From Aldehydirespirator sp965203635 (lineage in GTDB: Bacteria > Actinomycetota > Acidimicrobiia > Acidimicrobiales > Aldehydirespiratoraceae): DNA of 64,000 nucleotides. The stretch covers positions 930,001-994,000 of the forward strand of contig OZ241903.1 of the NCBI GenBank assembly GCA_965203635.1. Reading direction: 5' to 3'. The notes under the pieces are model-generated. The model made no database searches and was not told where the DNA came from. It worked only from the letters and a program-made list of their open reading frames with translations. A program made the translations under genes and the position numbers. Shown in pieces: positions 1-8,714 of the stretch (position 1 is its first letter; each line of letters starts with the position of its first letter).

Positions 1-567
1 GTAGTCGGGGTTGAGCCCCCCGATGGTGATCGTCCTGGCTCTGGTGGAGGCCGCATAGTCGGCCACTCCGAAATGGAGCGCCTCAAGCCGCGGGCTCGAC
101 GCCGCCACCGCTTCGACGTTGGCCATGCCCAGAGCGGTCTCCACCAGAGCCTCCACCCCTATCCGGTGGCTGAGTCCCATCGCCTGCTCCATCTGGGTGA
201 GGAGGGCGTCGACCGCATAGATGTCACCGGGCACGCCCACCTTGGGAACGAGGACCGTGTCGACCTGCGCTCCCGCCTGCTCCACCACCTCGATCAGATC
301 GCGGTACATGTAATGGGTGTCGAGCCCGTTGACCCTTACTGAGATCGTCTTGTTGGAACCCCGCCAGTCGACATCGCCCAACGCCTCGATGACGTTGCGT
401 CGGGCCCCTTCCTTCTCGTCGGGCGCCACCGCGTCCTCAAGGTCCAGGAACACGTAGTCGGCCCGGCTGGCTGCCGCCTTCTCGAACAGTTCGGGCCGCG
501 ACCCCGGCACAGCCAGCTCGCTGCGGTGCAGCCGGCGTCTCGCCTCGGTGATCTGATGATGGCTCAT
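1..567 (-). CDS. mcl: Malyl-CoA lyase / CitE-HpcH family C-C lyase (partial, 3' end off window)
   Basis: 189 codons are visible from the ATG at 567; the C-terminus lies beyond the left edge. The protein starts MSHHQITEARRRLHRSELAV and shows GSRPELFEKAAAS, LDLEDAVAPDEK, RVNGLDTHYMYRDL, PKVGVPGDIYAVDALL and SSPRLEALHFGVADYAAS in the order seen in L-malyl-CoA/beta-methylmalyl-CoA lyases (TIM barrel, Mg-dependent, cleaving malyl-CoA to glyoxylate and acetyl-CoA). GGAG sits about 8 nt upstream of the ATG. It is divergent from the glyoxylate aminotransferase at 782, and malate synthase G lies nearby, so a glyoxylate-handling role fits. A general citrate-lyase beta-like or other CoA-ester lyase specificity cannot be excluded because the C-terminal part is missing. 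Confidence 0.82.
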   Translation of the reverse strand, partial: MSHHQITEARRRLHRSELAVPGSRPELFEKAAASRADYVFLDLEDAVAPDEKEGARRNVIEALGDVDWRGSNKTISVRVNGLDTHYMYRDLIEVVEQAGAQVDTVLVPKVGVPGDIYAVDALLTQMEQAMGLSHRIGVEALVETALGMANVEAVAASSPRLEALHFGVADYAASTRARTITIGGLNPDY

Positions 568-781
568 AAATGGCTCCTGCGGGGGATTCTTGGCAGAATC
601 GTCTCGGGCGGTCGTTCCTGCGGGCACTTTTCAACAGAATTCTCTGCGTTGTTGCTCACACAGACGAGTTCTTGCAGATTTGCCGTGCGCTCTCGCCTAT
701 GCGGGATGGTTCAAGCGGGATGGATTCTCCTATGCTCTCGGTGACCAGATCACTAATTTGACGGAAGGTAGCACTACTCCT

Positions 782-1906
782 ATGGAAGATCAAGGGGACT
801 TGGGTCAGCTGAGCCGGCCGGTCGAGCGGATTCTGATGGGCCCCGGCCCGTCCAATCCCTACCCCGAGGTGATCGAGGCCTTCACTCGGCCGGTAATGGG
901 CCATCTCGACGGCGCGTTCCTCGACCTGCTCGATGAGACCTGCGACCGCCTGAGAGCCGTGTTCCGCACCGACAACGCGCTCACCTTCCCGGTGTCGGGC
1001 ACCGGCTCAGCCGGGATGGAGGCCGCGTTCGTGAACGTGATCTCCGAGGGTCAGACGGTCGTGGTGGGGGTGAACGGCGTGTTCGGCGAGCGCATGTGCG
1101 ATGTCGCGGCTCGGTGCGGCGCCAACGTCGTGCGGGTGGACGCCGACTGGGGCACACCCCTCGACCCGCAGCGCATTCTGGACGCCCACCCCGCCCCCGC
1201 GGTGATCGCGGTCGTCCACGCCGAGACCTCCACCGGCGTGCGCAACGACTTGGCCGAGCTGGGCTCGGCCAAGGGAGACGCCTTACTGCTGGCGGACTGC
1301 GTCACCTCGCTCGGCGGCATCGACGTGAGGCTCGACGACTGGGGTGTCGACATCGCCTACAGCGGAACCCAGAAGTGTCTCGGGGTCCCGCCGGGGCTGG
1401 CACCGGTCAGCGTCTCGGCCCGGGCGATGGAACGGTTCCGCTGCCGGCCGCAATCGTGGTACTTCGACATGGGGATGATCGCCGACTACGTCGCCGCGAG
1501 AGGCGCCCGGGCCTACCATCACACCGCTCCCATCTCGATGATCTACGCCCTTCACGCAGGACTGGGGGTGGTGCTCGACGAAGGGCTGGATGCAGCCCAC
1601 CGGCGCCACCAGCACTGCGGCGACCTGCTTCAGGCCGGGCTGGAGGCCCGCGGCCTCACCCTGGTGCCGCCGGCCGAGGCCCGCCTGCCCCAGCTCACCT
1701 CAGTGAAAGTGCCCGGATCGCGGCTGCCGCGGGGCATGGGCGAGGCCGATGTCCGCCGAGCGCTGCTCGACCACTACGGCATCGAGATCGGCGGAGGCCT
1801 GGGGCCCTGGGCAGGCAAGTGCTGGCGAATCGGCAGCATGGGCCACACCGCTCGACGCCGCAACGTGACGCTCGTCCTGGCTGCTCTCGACGAAGTGCTC
1901 TGCTAG
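782..1906 (+). CDS. Class V aminotransferase, alanine/serine-glyoxylate aminotransferase type
   Basis: 374 aa from ATG 782; GGAAGG lies about 13 nt upstream, and the open frame extends upstream without homology. The PLP fold is evident: MGPGPSNPYPEV at the N-terminus, PVSGTGSAGMEAA for the phosphate loop, HAETSTGV, the Asp of LLADCVTSLGGI, and the Schiff-base lysine in YSGTQKCLGVPPGL. This matches the alanine-glyoxylate/serine-glyoxylate aminotransferase family, which transaminates glyoxylate to glycine. It lies between malyl-CoA lyase (divergent, releases glyoxylate) and tmm (same strand, 88 nt downstream). Amino-donor specificity (Ala, Ser or other) is not readable from sequence. Confidence 0.85.
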   Translation: MEDQGDLGQLSRPVERILMGPGPSNPYPEVIEAFTRPVMGHLDGAFLDLLDETCDRLRAVFRTDNALTFPVSGTGSAGMEAAFVNVISEGQTVVVGVNGVFGERMCDVAARCGANVVRVDADWGTPLDPQRILDAHPAPAVIAVVHAETSTGVRNDLAELGSAKGDALLLADCVTSLGGIDVRLDDWGVDIAYSGTQKCLGVPPGLAPVSVSARAMERFRCRPQSWYFDMGMIADYVAARGARAYHHTAPISMIYALHAGLGVVLDEGLDAAHRRHQHCGDLLQAGLEARGLTLVPPAEARLPQLTSVKVPGSRLPRGMGEADVRRALLDHYGIEIGGGLGPWAGKCWRIGSMGHTARRRNVTLVLAALDEVLC

Positions 1907-1994
1907 CGGCTATTTTCCCTCTGACCTTGCCAAAAGGCTACGCTAGGTTTTACTGTAGATATAGACACACCTAACCACAGGGGGGGTCACGATC

Positions 1995-3338
1995 ATGACA
2001 CGAGTGGCTGTCATCGGCGCTGGGCCGTGCGGCCTGGCCCAGTTGCACGCCTTCGCCAGCGATTCGGGGGCGGGCAGCCCGTCGGCGCCTGAAATCGTCT
2101 GCTACGAGAAGCAGAGCGACTGGGGCGGGCTCTGGAACTACGACTGGCGCACCGGTCTCGACGAGCACGGCGAGCCCTGCCACGCCAGCATGTACCGCTA
2201 CCTGTGGTCGAACGGCCCCAAGGAGTGCCTGGAGTTCGCCGACTACGGCTTCGAGGAGCACTTCGGCAAGCCGATCGCCTCGTTCCCGCCCCGCGAGGTG
2301 CTGTACGACTACATCATCGGACGGGCCGAGCGCAGCGGCTTCCGCGACCAGATCCGCTTCAACCACCCGGTGCGCCGCGTCAGCCGCTCCGCCGGCGGCG
2401 GCTTCACCGTCACCGCCCACGATCAGGCCAACGACACCGACACCAGCGAGGACTTCGACCACGTGGTGGTGTCCACCGGCCATTTCTCCATCCCCAACAT
2501 GCCGCACTACCCGGGCTACGAGACATTCGGCGGAACGCTGATGCACGCCCACGACTTCCGCGACGCCGTGCAGTTCAGCGACCGGGACGTGCTCGTGATC
2601 GGATCGAGCTACTCGGCCGAGGACATCGCCTCGCAGCTCTGGAAGTACGGAGCCCGCTCGGTGATCTGCACGTCGCGCAGCGGGCCCATGGGCTTCGACT
2701 GGCCCGACGGCATCACCGAGAGGCCCATCCTCACCCATGTCGACGGCCGTACCGTGCACTTCACCGACGGCTCGACCGCAGAGGTGGACGCCATCGTCTC
2801 CTGTACCGGGTACCTGCACTACTTCCCGTTCATGGACGACGAGCTGCGCCTGGTGACCGCCAACCGGCTGGCCACCTCAATGCTCTACCGCGGGGTCGTG
2901 TTCCAGCCCGAGAACCGGATCCTCTACCTGGGCATGCAGGACCAGTGGTACACGTTCAACATGTTCGACGCCCAGGCCTGGTACGCCCGAGACGTGATCC
3001 TGGGCCGCATCTCCCTTCCCGACGCGGCGGAACAGGCCCGCTGGATAGAGGCGGCCCAAGCCGAGGAGGACGGGCTGGCAGACGACTACGCGTGCATCGA
3101 CTTCCAGGGCGCCTACACGCAGGACCTGGTGGACCAGACCGACTATCCCGACTTCAACACGCCTCTGGTCAACCAGATGTTCTACGACTGGAAGAAGCAC
3201 AAGAAGCAGTCGATAATCGGCTACCGCGACCATGGCCACACCTCCCCGCTCACCGGCACGGTGGCACCCATCCACCACACCGCCTGGGATGAAGCGCTGG
3301 ACGACTCGCTGGAGTCCTACCTGGCCGACTCGGCCTGA
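1995..3338 (+). CDS. tmm: Trimethylamine monooxygenase (flavin-containing monooxygenase)
   Basis: 447 aa, ATG 1995 preceded by a run of G about 10 nt upstream. It is a class B flavin monooxygenase: FAD motif GAGPCG (residues 8-13), NADPH motif GSSYSAED near 205, FMO-type signature FGGTLMHAHDF. Several stretches are those I recall as typical of bacterial Tmm: EKQSDWGGLWNYDWRTGLDE, SMYRYLWSNGPKECLEFADY, EEHFGKPIASFPPREVL, LGMQDQWYTFNMFDAQAWY, and the tail TGTVAPIHHTAWDEALDDSL. Tmm oxidises trimethylamine to its N-oxide with NADPH and O2 in the cytoplasm. No TMAO demethylase (DUF1989-GcvT type) is in the window, but a possible gamma-glutamylmethylamide/N-methylglutamate operon lies at 15240-21696. 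Other FMO substrates such as dimethylsulfide are known for Tmm. Confidence 0.9.
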   Translation: MTRVAVIGAGPCGLAQLHAFASDSGAGSPSAPEIVCYEKQSDWGGLWNYDWRTGLDEHGEPCHASMYRYLWSNGPKECLEFADYGFEEHFGKPIASFPPREVLYDYIIGRAERSGFRDQIRFNHPVRRVSRSAGGGFTVTAHDQANDTDTSEDFDHVVVSTGHFSIPNMPHYPGYETFGGTLMHAHDFRDAVQFSDRDVLVIGSSYSAEDIASQLWKYGARSVICTSRSGPMGFDWPDGITERPILTHVDGRTVHFTDGSTAEVDAIVSCTGYLHYFPFMDDELRLVTANRLATSMLYRGVVFQPENRILYLGMQDQWYTFNMFDAQAWYARDVILGRISLPDAAEQARWIEAAQAEEDGLADDYACIDFQGAYTQDLVDQTDYPDFNTPLVNQMFYDWKKHKKQSIIGYRDHGHTSPLTGTVAPIHHTAWDEALDDSLESYLADSA

Positions 3339-3347
3339 CCGCCTCAC

Positions 3348-3408
3348 AGGCCGAGCGCAGCGAGGCCGTGGCCCGAGCGGCCCGTGAGCGAAGCGAACAA
3401 GAGCGGGA
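3348..3408 (+). repeat. Dispersed repeat, short form, copy A
   Basis: About 61 bp between tmm and the next gene. It begins AGGCCGAGCG and contains GAGGCCGTGGCCCGAGCGGC and GCGAACAAGAGCGGGA, shared with copies at 24651, 58927 and 59773. Relative to those it lacks about 24 bp in the middle. It ends 13 nt before the ATG at 3422, so it occupies the normal ribosome-binding position of the downstream gene. Confidence 0.8.
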
Positions 3409-3421
3409 TTGCTAGGCCGTC

Positions 3422-4678
3422 ATGGACGATGTGATCATCGTCGGCGGCGGCATCGGGGGGCTCACGCTGGCCCTCATGCTGCACCAGCGGGGCATAGGCG
3501 CCCGCGTCTACGAGGCCGCCCCGCAGATCAGACCCATCGGCGTCGGGATCAGCCTGCTGCCCCACGCCGGCAAGGAGCTGGGCCTGCTCGGACTGCTCGA
3601 CGCGCTCGCCGACGTGGCCGTGACCACCAGGGACTCCCGCTTCTTCAACCGGTTCGGCCAGTTCGTGTACTCGGAGCCCGTCGGCCGCTACGCGGGCTAC
3701 GACTGGCCCCAGTTCCAGATACACCGGGGAGACCTTCAGCAGGTGCTCTGCCGCGCCTTCCTCGACCGGGTGCCCGACGGATCCGAGCGGCTGCTGACCG
3801 GGCACCGCTGTACCGGCACCGACTCCGGCGCCGGGGGCGCGGCGGCCCACTTCGTGGACTCCGTCACCGGCCGAGCCCTGCCGTCCGCGGAGGGTGCAGC
3901 CGTCATCGGCTGCGACGGCATCGGATCAGTCGTGCGGCGCCAGTTCTTCGGTGACGAGGGTCCGCCCGTCTACTCGGGCGTGAACATGTGGCGCGGCACG
4001 ACTGTGTGGGAGCCGTTCCTCAGCGGCTCCACCTACCTGCGGGCCGGCTGGCTGACGGTCGGAAAGATGGTGATCTACCCGATCCGGCACGATGTCGACG
4101 GTCAGGGCCGCCAACTGGTCAACTGGGTGGCCGAGGTGCAGACCGACCAGTACAACGAGCAGGACTGGAACCGCACCGGCCGTCTCGAGGACTTCTACGA
4201 CGTATTCGCGGACTGGACCTTCGACTGGCTCGATGTGGCCGGACTCATCCGAGGCGCGGAGCAGATCCTCGAGTATCCGATGGTCGACCGCGATCCGCTG
4301 CCCCGCTGGACTCACGGGCGGGTGACGCTTCTCGGCGACGCCGCCCACCCCATGTACCCGCGGGGCTCCAACGGCGCGGGCCAGGCCATCCTCGACGCGC
4401 GGTCCCTGGCCGACGGCCTGCAGTCGCGCCCGTCGGTGGACGAGGCGCTGCGGGCCTACGAGGAGCAGCGGCTCCCAGCCACCTCAGCGGTGGTGCACGC
4501 CAGCCGATCCGCACCCCCGGACGTCATCCTCAAAGCGGTCCACGAGCGAACCGGCGACCGGCCCTTCGAGAACATCTCCGACGTCATCACGCCGCAGGAG
4601 ATGGCCGCCATGTCCGACCGGTACAAGCACGTGGCCGGCTACGACCGCGAGTCCCTCTCCAGCGGTGCACGCCATTAG
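3422..4678 (+). CDS. PhzS-like FAD-dependent monooxygenase (aromatic hydroxylase fold)
   Basis: 418 aa, ATG 3422. Group A flavoprotein monooxygenase: Rossmann motif VGGGIGGLTLALMLHQRGIG (residues 6-25), VIGCDGIGSVVR (DG motif) and the second FAD motif LLGDAAHPMYPRGSNGAGQA. It resembles 5-methylphenazine-1-carboxylate monooxygenase PhzS along its length: IRPIGVGISLLPHA, QIHRGDLQQVL, MWRGTT, LVNWVAEV, QDWNRTGRLEDFYDVFADW and EYPMVDRDPLPRWTHGRVTL. No phenazine biosynthesis gene is present, so the substrate is unknown. It follows tmm on the same strand with a repeat element in between; co-transcription is possible. Confidence 0.78.
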   Translation: MDDVIIVGGGIGGLTLALMLHQRGIGARVYEAAPQIRPIGVGISLLPHAGKELGLLGLLDALADVAVTTRDSRFFNRFGQFVYSEPVGRYAGYDWPQFQIHRGDLQQVLCRAFLDRVPDGSERLLTGHRCTGTDSGAGGAAAHFVDSVTGRALPSAEGAAVIGCDGIGSVVRRQFFGDEGPPVYSGVNMWRGTTVWEPFLSGSTYLRAGWLTVGKMVIYPIRHDVDGQGRQLVNWVAEVQTDQYNEQDWNRTGRLEDFYDVFADWTFDWLDVAGLIRGAEQILEYPMVDRDPLPRWTHGRVTLLGDAAHPMYPRGSNGAGQAILDARSLADGLQSRPSVDEALRAYEEQRLPATSAVVHASRSAPPDVILKAVHERTGDRPFENISDVITPQEMAAMSDRYKHVAGYDRESLSSGARH

Positions 4679-4699
4679 CCAGACCGCGGCCACAAGGAT

Positions 4700-6922
4700 T
4701 TGGAACGGTCGACGGCGCGTGGTTGGCTACAGCGCGTGCGTACCGGGTCGCTTGAGATTGCCCCACCGTTCGATGAGTTCATCGCGGTCGAGGCCCTGCC
4801 GGGCACAGGTGTCCAGATAGAGGAGTTCTGGGGTGCTCTGGAGTCCATACTGACCGACCTCGGGCCGCGCAACGCGGCATTGCTGGCCCACCGCGACGAG
4901 CTTCAGGCCCAGATCGACGACTGGCACCGGGCGGCCCGCGCCGACGGCCGCGGCCACGACGGTGACGCCTACGCCAACTTCCTGCGCGACATCGGATACC
5001 TGCGGTACATGGACAGTGCGGTGACCGCGGCGACGACCAATGTCGACCCCGAGATCGCCGAGGTGGCCGGACCACAGCTGGTGGTGCCCGTCGACAACGC
5101 CCGCTACGCGCTGAACGCAGCCAACGCGCGCTGGGGGAGCCTGTACGACGCCCTCTACGGAACCGACGTGCTCAGCGAGGCCGACGGATGCAGCCGCGGC
5201 GACGCCTACAACCCGGTCAGAGGCGACCGTGTGATCGCCGCGGGCCGCGAGTTCCTCGACACGCACTTCACCCTCGACTCGGCGGGCCACGGGTGGGCGA
5301 CCGACTACCTGGTGCAGGACGGTTCGTTGAGAGTTCGCAGCGGGGACGGCACAGTGAGCGCGCTGCTGCGCCCCGAGCAGTTCGTCGGCTACACCGGCGC
5401 CGCGGATGCGCCCGCATCGATCCTGCTGCGCAAGAACGGCCTGCACTGTGAGCTGCGTATCGACGCCGACCATCCGGTGGGACGACGCGACCACGCCGGC
5501 ATCTTCGACATCCGGCTCGAGTCCGCCCTCACCGCGATCATGGACTTCGAGGACTCCGTCTCGGCCGTGGACGCCGATGACAAGGTGGCGGTCTACCGGA
5601 ACTGGCTCGGGCTGATGCGGGGCACACTGGAGACGACGTTCGTGCGCGACGGCAGGACGGTGAACCGGTCGCTGCACGGTGACCGCAGCTTCATCGGCCC
5701 GGACGGCTCGCAGGTCACGCTGCCGGGACGCTCCTTGATGCTGGTCCGCAACGTGGGGCACCATCTCACCACCGACATGGTGAGGCTTGATGGCGAGCCG
5801 GTGTACGAGACCATGGTCGACGCCATGGTCACGGCTCTGTGCGCGCTCCACGACCTGCGGGGGATGGGGCGGGTGGACGGCCGGCCCATACGCAACTCGG
5901 CCTCCGGTTCGGTGTACATCGTCAAGCCCAAGCTGCACGGACCCGACGAGGTCGCCCTGGCCTGCGATCTGCTCAGCCGGGTGGAGACCGCCCTGGGTCT
6001 GGTGCAGCGCACCTTGAAGATGGGGATCATGGACGAGGAGCGTCGTACCTCGCTGGGTCTCAAGGAATGCATCTGGAGGGCACGAGACCGGGTGGTGTTC
6101 ATCAACACCGGCTTCCTGGATCGCACCGGCGACGAGATCCACACCGACATGGAGGCGGGACCGGTGATCCCCAAGACCGAGATGAAGACGGCCGCCTGGC
6201 TCGGTGCCTACGAGAACTCCAACGTGGACACCGGCCTGGCCTGCGGGCTGCAGGGACGCGCTCAGATCGGCAAGGGGATGTGGACGATGCCCAGCGAGAT
6301 GGCGGCCATGGTCAAAGCCAAGATCCAGCATCCGATCGCGGGGGCCAGCACCGCCTGGGTGCCCTCCCCCACCGCCGCGACCCTGCACGCCATGCACTAC
6401 TTCCTGGTGGACGTGACTGACCGCCAGAGGGACCTCGCCGACCGCACGCCCGCACGCCTCGCCAGCCTGATCGACATACCCGTGCTGGCGGCGGGCCGGG
6501 AGCTCGGCCCGGGCGAGATACAGCGCGAGCTGGACAACAACATCCAGGGCATCCTCGGATACCTGGTCCGATGGGTGGGCCAGGGAGTGGGATGCTCGAC
6601 GGTTCCCGACATCGGTGACATCGGCCTCATGGAGGATCTGGCCACCCTCCGGATCTCCAGTCAGCACATTGCCAACTGGCTGCATCACGGACTTGTGTCC
6701 GCCGAGGTGGTGCGCGAGACCATGCGCCGCATGGCCAATCTGGTCGACCAGCAGAACAGCGGCGACGCCGACTATGAGCCCATGGCTCCCGACTACGACT
6801 CCAGCGTTCCGTTCGCGGCCGCGGTCGAGCTCGTGTTCTCTGCCCGAGACGAACCCAGCGGCTACACGGAGCGGGTGCTTCGGACCCATCGCCGGGCGGT
6901 GAAGGCCCGCTCGACCCGGTAG
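4700..6922 (+). CDS. glcB: Malate synthase G
   Basis: 740 aa from TTG 4700, with an alternative GTG at 4736. Homology to E. coli GlcB begins near PPFDEFIAVEALPGTG, so either start keeps the conserved part. Neither start has a clear Shine-Dalgarno. Diagnostic stretches: AGPQLVVPVDNARYALNAAN, ARWGSLYDALYGTD, MGIMDEERRTS, NTGFLDRTGDEIHTDMEAGP, GLQGRAQIGKGMW, TAWVPSPTAATLHAMHYF and RISSQHIANWL. It condenses glyoxylate with acetyl-CoA to malate. With malyl-CoA lyase and the glyoxylate aminotransferase it forms a local glyoxylate group. No isocitrate lyase is seen, so glyoxylate must come from elsewhere. Confidence 0.95.
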   Translation: MERSTARGWLQRVRTGSLEIAPPFDEFIAVEALPGTGVQIEEFWGALESILTDLGPRNAALLAHRDELQAQIDDWHRAARADGRGHDGDAYANFLRDIGYLRYMDSAVTAATTNVDPEIAEVAGPQLVVPVDNARYALNAANARWGSLYDALYGTDVLSEADGCSRGDAYNPVRGDRVIAAGREFLDTHFTLDSAGHGWATDYLVQDGSLRVRSGDGTVSALLRPEQFVGYTGAADAPASILLRKNGLHCELRIDADHPVGRRDHAGIFDIRLESALTAIMDFEDSVSAVDADDKVAVYRNWLGLMRGTLETTFVRDGRTVNRSLHGDRSFIGPDGSQVTLPGRSLMLVRNVGHHLTTDMVRLDGEPVYETMVDAMVTALCALHDLRGMGRVDGRPIRNSASGSVYIVKPKLHGPDEVALACDLLSRVETALGLVQRTLKMGIMDEERRTSLGLKECIWRARDRVVFINTGFLDRTGDEIHTDMEAGPVIPKTEMKTAAWLGAYENSNVDTGLACGLQGRAQIGKGMWTMPSEMAAMVKAKIQHPIAGASTAWVPSPTAATLHAMHYFLVDVTDRQRDLADRTPARLASLIDIPVLAAGRELGPGEIQRELDNNIQGILGYLVRWVGQGVGCSTVPDIGDIGLMEDLATLRISSQHIANWLHHGLVSAEVVRETMRRMANLVDQQNSGDADYEPMAPDYDSSVPFAAAVELVFSARDEPSGYTERVLRTHRRAVKARSTR

Positions 6923-6942
6923 GCCCGGCCACTGCACGTAGG

Positions 6943-7062
6943 CACTGCTTCGAGGCGGAGCGAGCAGGCGGCTACGATCCGCCCGGTAGGCGCAGACACC
7001 GCGCGTCGACCCTGAGCCTGGACACTGCTTCGAGGCGGAGCGAGCAGGCGGCTACGATCCGC
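6943..7062 (+). repeat. Pair of identical 40-bp direct repeats
   Basis: The 40-bp unit starting CACTGCTTCGAGGCGGAGCG occurs at 6943-6982 and again at 7023-7062, spaced by 40 bp, between malate synthase and the next gene. The second copy ends 2 nt before the ATG at 7065. Its GAGGCGGAGCGAGCAGGCG part resembles the head of the dispersed repeat (GAGGCCGAGCGAATAGGCG). Confidence 0.9.
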
Positions 7063-7064
7063 GC

Positions 7065-8276
7065 ATGCGAGCGGTGCCGGCCGAGGTCGATGTGGTCGTG
7101 ATCGGCGCGGGAGTGACCGGTGCCAGCATCGGCTACCAGCTCGCCCGCCACACCGACCGGCGGGTGGCCGTCATCGACGCCCGGCCACCGGTCGGAGGCA
7201 TCTCGGGCCGCACATTCGGCCAGATCCGCCAGCACTACTCCAACGAGCTGATGGTGCGCATCGCCCAGCGGGGATTCGATTGCATCCGCAACTGGTCCGC
7301 GGAGGTGGGCTACGGCGATCCCGGCTATGCCCGCTTCGGCTACATGCTGCTGGTCACCGAGGACCAGGTGGACGGGCTGCGCCGCAACATCGAGCTCGGC
7401 CGCAGCCTGGGGGTGGACACCCGCTTCGTGCGAGGCGGCGAGATCACCGAGATCGAGCCGCTGGTGAACGCCGACGGCCTGGCGGGCGGCGCCTACGAGC
7501 CCGACGGCGGCTACATCGACGTCACCAAGATGGTGCTGAGCTGGCTGGTGGCGGCCACCAGCAACGGCGCAGCGGTGCTGGCGCCCCTGGAGGTGACCGG
7601 GATCACCACCAGCGCCGGCGCGGTGACCGGGGTGGCCACCAGCGCCGGAGAGATCTCCGCGCCGGTCGTGGTGGCGGCCACCGGCGCCTGGGCCCGCGAC
7701 CTGCTCGACCCCCTCGGCGTGGACGTGCCCGTGCAGCGGCGCCGCCTCGACATGGCCATGCTCGAGCAGCCCCCCGGGGCCCGGGCGCTGCACACCTGCA
7801 TCACCGACGGCAACTCCAACCTGGTGATCCGTCCCGACATGGGCCGGCATGTGCTCGCGGTGGCCTACCCGCCGGAGATGCCCCCCGTCACCGACCCGCT
7901 GGCCGACGGGTCGGCCGCCGACCACCGGGCCCATTCCGCCCGCATCGGCGCGGCCATGGCCGAGCGGCTCCCGGCCATGTCGGTGGCGGCCACAGTGTGG
8001 ACGACCAGCGGGGCCTACGACATCTCACCCGACTACCACCCGATCCTGGGCTGGGCTTCGGAGATCGCGCCGGTGTCAGGTCTGTACCTGGCGGTGGGCC
8101 TGTCGGGGCACGGGCTCAAGCTCTCCCCCGCCCTGGGCGAGATCGCGGCCGCGCACCTGACCGGAGTCGAGCAGGTCGGCGACGCCCCTGCCATCGACGC
8201 CGGAGCGCTCAGACCCAGCCGGTTCTCCGATGGTGACCTCATGCACCTGACCTACGGCCCCAGCGCCCGCGCGTGA
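7065..8276 (+). CDS. DAO-family FAD-dependent oxidoreductase (sarcosine oxidase/amino-acid oxidase-like)
   Basis: 403 aa, ATG 7065. N-terminal dinucleotide fold VVVIGAGVTGASIGYQLAR followed by a DAO domain: SGRTFGQIRQHYSNELM, GGYIDVTKMV, VVAATGAWARDLLDPLGVDV, PDYHPILGWASEI and the C-terminal FAD motif LAVGLSGHGLKLSPALGEI. The family oxidises secondary or tertiary amines and amino acids (sarcosine, dimethylglycine, D-amino acids, glycine). It is a single-subunit form without the GcvT-like domain of dimethylglycine dehydrogenase. Location near tmm makes an N-methylated amine plausible, but specificity is not readable. No Shine-Dalgarno is visible, because the 40-bp repeat abuts the start. Confidence 0.75.
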   Translation: MRAVPAEVDVVVIGAGVTGASIGYQLARHTDRRVAVIDARPPVGGISGRTFGQIRQHYSNELMVRIAQRGFDCIRNWSAEVGYGDPGYARFGYMLLVTEDQVDGLRRNIELGRSLGVDTRFVRGGEITEIEPLVNADGLAGGAYEPDGGYIDVTKMVLSWLVAATSNGAAVLAPLEVTGITTSAGAVTGVATSAGEISAPVVVAATGAWARDLLDPLGVDVPVQRRRLDMAMLEQPPGARALHTCITDGNSNLVIRPDMGRHVLAVAYPPEMPPVTDPLADGSAADHRAHSARIGAAMAERLPAMSVAATVWTTSGAYDISPDYHPILGWASEIAPVSGLYLAVGLSGHGLKLSPALGEIAAAHLTGVEQVGDAPAIDAGALRPSRFSDGDLMHLTYGPSARA

Positions 8277-8337
8277 GCCACACCACAGCCCGCGGGGTAG
8301 TATCCCCTCCGACCAGCAGAGACATTGACTGAGGAGC

Positions 8338-8682
8338 ATGGCGATGGAGATCACCGCCCAGAGGGAGAGCGAAACGGTAATTGCCAAGGCCAACGGGCGC
8401 ATTGATAGTTCCAACTCTCGGGAGTTCCACTCTAGCTTGGAAGCGGCAATCACCAAGGATGATTCTGCCGTTGTGTTGGACTTTGAGGACGTCTCCTACA
8501 TCAGCAGCGCTGGGATGAGAGTGATTCTTATCACTGCCAAGGGTCTCCAGAGTAGTGGTGTGAAGTTTGTTCTTTCCTCAATGAACGAATCAATTCGGGA
8601 AGTATTCAAAATCAGCGGATTCGACAAGATTATTCCGATCCACGGCTCACGGTCCGAGGCGCTCGCAGCCGTCAGCGCATAA
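8338..8682 (+). CDS. STAS-domain anti-sigma factor antagonist
   Basis: 114 aa, ATG 8338 with GAGGAG about 5 nt upstream; a second in-frame ATG at 8344 is possible. One STAS domain (SpoIIAA/RsbV family): DFEDVSYISSAGMRVILI contains the phosphorylatable serine near residue 57. In partner switching the dephosphorylated form binds an RsbW-like kinase and frees its target. It opens an operon with a PP2C phosphatase and an RsbW-like kinase. Its codons are more A/T-rich than those of its neighbours. Confidence 0.88.
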   Translation: MAMEITAQRESETVIAKANGRIDSSNSREFHSSLEAAITKDDSAVVLDFEDVSYISSAGMRVILITAKGLQSSGVKFVLSSMNESIREVFKISGFDKIIPIHGSRSEALAAVSA

Positions 8683-8714
8683 GTGGCCGTCTCCAATCGC
8701 TAGAGAGGACTCCA

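Noticed and set aside
4727..6937. Minus-strand 736-codon frame opposite malate synthase G
   Set aside because: Histidine/valine/glycine-rich low-complexity product typical of antisense shadows; malate synthase G is certain on the other strand.
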